NCBI GenBank assembly: GCA_024762915.1
Contig: JANTGL010000192.1
Location: 1 to 5,556, forward strand
Direction of reading: 5' to 3'
DNA from: Bacteroidales bacterium
GTDB taxonomy: Bacteria > Bacteroidota > Bacteroidia > Bacteroidales > JAADGE01
Length of the DNA: 5,556 bases
Each line of letters starts with the position of its first letter. The first letter of the stretch is position 1. Made by a program: the position numbers and the translations under genes. The notes below the pieces were generated by a model that was not told where the DNA came from, made no database searches, and saw nothing but the letters and a program-made list of their open reading frames with translations. Below are positions 4,501 through 5,556 of the stretch, in pieces.

Positions 4501-5556
4501 TTATTTCTTGATAATTAATTTTTTAAAATAAGAATGTGAATTGTCAGCAATCTTAATAATATAAATTCCCGAATTAAGTTTTGATAAATTAATTGATCCT
4601 TTTTTTGAAGTTATTCGATTTGAATACACTTCTTTTCCGTTTATATCAAAAATATAAATGCTTGCAGGAATTGTCATTGTATTAATTGTAAATATTCCTT
4701 TATTCGGATTTGGAGAAATATTTATGTCTGAATTTAATTCGGAAATGCCGACATAAGAAACCGAAATTGTTTCATTGTATATATCATCTTCACAAATACC
4801 GTTTGATGCCGTTAACGAAACCGTATAATTCCCTCCTGCCGAATAACTGTATACAGGATTTGTTTGTGATGATGTGTTTCCGTCACCAAAATTCCATATG
4901 TAGTTTGTTGCGTTTGCTGATGTATTTGTATATGTTACGGTTTGATTATTTGCTGTATAAGTGTATCCCGATACCGGATTTTCATATACTGAAATTTCAA
5001 TTTCATTGGATTGAGCATCCGAGCAGGAACCTAAACTTACATTTGCTCTGTAAAAAGTATTGCTTGTCAATGTTTCGCTTGTATAAGTGTCTGAGTTTGA
5101 TCCGGAAATATCATTCCAATTTGTTCCGTCATCCGAATTTTGCCATTGAATGCTTCCTTCATAGCCGGATAATGAAAGTGTAGTTGTTTCTCCGGTACAA
5201 ATTTGTTCTGCAGAAGTTGAAACCGTTCCGCTTACTGCCGAAGGATTTACGGTAATAAATATATCGTTTGAGAAAACCGTATCACAAACCCCGTTGAAAA
5301 CTTTTGCTCTGAAATAGGCATTTTGGTTCAATCCGCTGATAGTGTATGGGGAAGTTTCGCCGTCTTCAATGGTGTACCAAGTATTTTCATCGGCAGAAAT
5401 TTGCCATAGTAAATCCCCGGTGTATCCGGTTAAACTTAAATCGAATGTTTCTCCTTCACAAATCTCATTGACACTTGAATTTGCGGTACCGGCAACGGGC
5501 AATTTATTTACGTTAATACTTGCAATAGTTGAATATTCACTGCCTCCGTCCAAAAC
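4501..5556 (-). CDS. Large T9SS-exported protein with Ig-like repeats, PKD domain and type A C-terminal sorting domain (5'-truncated)
   Basis: The reading frame is open to the right edge, so the true start lies outside. The codon at 5553-5551 is TTG and is internal (…V-L-D-G-G…), not a start. Numbering from it, two gapless 83-residue Ig-like repeats of the CHU_C type lie at 20-102 and 107-189. Each has two cysteines exactly 58 residues apart (32/90 and 119/177), a GYxG turn and a WQ core. Residues 1-19 look like the end of a further repeat. A PKD domain follows at about 195-268 with the hallmark WNFGDGNTSS (220-229). A type A T9SS sorting domain fills 276-350, with ISPNPNKGIFTI (279-290), a central IFDINGKEVY strand (301-310), LSKLNSGIYIIKI (323-335) and a final KKLIIKK. 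The protein would cross the outer membrane by T9SS, lose this tail, and be attached to the surface or released. Its role may be adhesion or presenting an N-terminal catalytic domain, but the part that would decide is outside the window. Confidence 0.93.
   Translation of the reverse strand, partial: VLDGGSEYSTIASINVNKLPVAGTANSSVNEICEGETFDLSLTGYTGDLLWQISADENTWYTIEDGETSPYTISGLNQNAYFRAKVFNGVCDTVFSNDIFITVNPSAVSGTVSTSAEQICTGETTTLSLSGYEGSIQWQNSDDGTNWNDISGSNSDTYTSETLTSNTFYRANVSLGSCSDAQSNEIEISVYENPVSGYTYTANNQTVTYTNTSANATNYIWNFGDGNTSSQTNPVYSYSAGGNYTVSLTASNGICEDDIYNETISVSYVGISELNSDINISPNPNKGIFTINTMTIPASIYIFDINGKEVYSNRITSKKGSINLSKLNSGIYIIKIADNSHSYFKKLIIKK
4987..5496 (-). repeat. Tandem CHU_C-type Ig-like repeats (two full copies, coding)
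   Basis: Two 83-codon units (5496-5248 and 5235-4987) are separated by a four-residue linker. At protein level they align without a gap and share about 35 of 83 residues by hand count, including both cysteines, GYxG, WQ.S, and the S-N before the last strand. DNA identity is low, so the duplication is old, not a recent slippage product. The sequence right of 5496 matches the end of another unit, so the array continues outside the window. Confidence 0.85.

Noticed and set aside
4710..5183. Open frame of 157 codons on the plus strand, rich in Leu, Cys and His.
   Set aside because: It is antisense to the Ig/PKD/T9SS gene, whose domains are unambiguous. The odd composition is that of a reverse-complement shadow.
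5551..5553. TTG as the start codon of the T9SS-exported protein.
   Set aside because: The frame stays open to the edge, no signal peptide follows, and the preceding residues fit the end of another Ig-like module. It is an internal Leu codon.

Overview
The window looks like chromosomal DNA of a member of the Bacteroidota. Three things point that way: AT-rich sequence with A-rich rather than Shine-Dalgarno leaders, a cell-surface protein built of CHU_C-type Ig-like repeats, a PKD domain and a type IX secretion (T9SS) C-terminal sorting domain, and a 7-transmembrane AraC-type regulator of a kind common in this phylum. The sequence does not resolve the order (Bacteroidales, Marinilabiliales and Flavobacteriales all remain possible).

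Layout, left to right. Positions 1-59 (-) hold the first 20 codons of a secreted protein gene that leaves the window. It is preceded by a 45-codon gene at 61-198 (-) whose stop is one base from the next ATG, so the two form a coupled operon. Positions 199-434 are intergenic and carry several inverted repeats. Positions 435-1184 (-) encode a lipoprotein of unknown function with a possible surface-export signal. Positions 1185-1359 are intergenic, with overlapping hairpins and a repeated TCGGGAC element. Positions 1360-2496 (-) encode the 7TM-AraC regulator, and 2501-3277 (-) encode a secreted protein with a lipocalin-like C-terminus. These last two are four bases apart and are probably one transcript, secreted protein first.

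Positions 3376-3885 (+), the only forward gene, encode an O6-alkylguanine-DNA alkyltransferase with its active-site residues intact. It diverges from the secreted protein gene over 98 bp and converges, with a two-base gap, on 3888-4346 (-). That gene encodes a small secreted protein whose C-terminal half resembles RNase toxins of the BECR (barnase/EndoU/colicin/RelE) fold, with no room for a neighbouring immunity gene. A very clear intrinsic terminator at 4437-4477 ends the last gene (4501-5556, -), the C-terminal part of a large T9SS-exported adhesin-like protein that continues beyond the right edge.

Six of the seven identifiable minus/plus products other than the DNA-repair enzyme and the 45-aa protein act in the envelope or outside the cell. 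The regulator is itself a membrane protein, and a plausible but unproven reading is that the co-transcribed lipocalin-like protein and the downstream lipoprotein belong to its sensory or target circuit. No RNA genes, CRISPR arrays, insertion sequences or origins were found.
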